This document shows, piece after piece, positions 63,411-64,000 of a stretch of 64,000 bases of DNA. A program made the position numbers and the translations under genes. The stretch covers positions 13,298,023-13,362,022 of the forward strand of contig JANVCC010000040.1 in NCBI GenBank assembly GCA_025345505.1, given 5' to 3'. Numbering within the stretch: position 1 is the first letter of the stretch; every line of letters begins with the position of its first letter. Under the pieces are notes generated by a model. The model saw nothing but the letters and a program-made list of their open reading frames with translations. It did no database searches and was not told the DNA's origin. This DNA comes from Todiramphus chloris collaris. Lineage: Eukaryota > Chordata > Aves > Coraciiformes > Alcedinidae.

Positions 63411-64000
63411 CTTCTGCTCATTTAAAAAAAAAAAAAAAATCCAGGAGTTTGCCTTCATTTAGTGCACACATTTGCTGCAGCATATTCTGAATTTCTTTTT
63501 TTTTCCTCTTTGATGTCTTCAGCTTTCCTGAAATGTTTTGTAGCTAAATTATTGGAATATATATCATCAGCTTCTATACATTTATCTGATCTTTACTATT
63601 TCACTGCAAACTTCACAGAGGATGTAAATAAAAGCTAGGTTTTAAGACTGATTTACTGCTGCCTAATTACATGGAAACACAGCTTTTTTTGATAATAATG
63701 CTATGTTAGCAGCTTGATTTACTAATCAGATCTATATCCAGGGATAGAAAGGGTGTGTGTGTGCACATATGTACATGTGTATTTGGTCCAAAATTTGCAT
63801 TTTATCTAAGTTAGGATTGATTTAAAACTATATTTTCAGCAGTAACTGAAGATAATAATTTGCCTGAAACATTAAATACAACATGCTACGTTTTCAAGCA
63901 GAGATCTCCAGTTCTGTCCAGAAAACAAGATAATACCAGTATTATATACCACAATAAAATCCAACAATATTGATGGAACGGGTTCCTTATTCCCCTGAAT
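63411..64000. other. Non-coding stretch at window end
   Basis: AT-rich sequence with a 16-nt A run at 63424-63439 and a TG-rich run at about 63751-63763. No gene or known repeat family was recognised. Confidence 0.65.

Overview
This window looks like non-coding, repeat-bearing DNA from a bird nuclear genome. The main evidence is six fragments of CR1 LINEs, the dominant avian retrotransposon. They show the typical CR1 3' end, an ATTCTATG-type octamer repeat, and conserved CR1 reverse-transcriptase C-terminal peptides. A solo retroviral LTR with TG...CA ends is also present. It resembles LTRs I associate with songbirds from memory, so a passerine is plausible but not proven.

I found no protein-coding gene, exon, rRNA, tRNA, CRISPR array or operon structure. 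The DNA is mostly AT-rich. Open frames are short, lie on both strands and show no recognisable domains, apart from the decayed CR1 coding remnants. The longest frame outside a repeat is 153 codons, about what chance gives in this much DNA. The window is best read as a gene desert or the interior of one or more long introns.

Layout: 1-6.2 kb is unique-looking sequence with one small GC-rich patch near 4.1 kb. A relatively young CR1 lies at 6.2-6.8 kb (minus strand). 6.8-16.8 kb is mostly unique, with a GC-rich LTR-like patch near 12.2 kb. Two copies of an unrecognised repeat of about 150 bp lie at 16.85 and 21.3 kb. Between them are a 72-nt A/C-only tract (17.7 kb), a GC-rich island (19 kb) and a probable MIR/CORE-SINE fragment (19.9 kb). 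A solo LTR lies at 22.5-23.2 kb. CR1 pieces follow at 28.3, 34.7, 38.9-39.4, 41.1-41.6 and 56.9-57.6 kb. Stretches near 35.5-36.1, 51.6-52.5 and 62.9-63.4 kb look like candidate conserved non-coding or regulatory elements, but only alignment can decide this.

No new biological system is evident. The items most worth following up are the unidentified repeat pair, the candidate regulatory blocks and the strand-asymmetric A/C tracts. All family assignments come from recalled consensus features, not from a database search.
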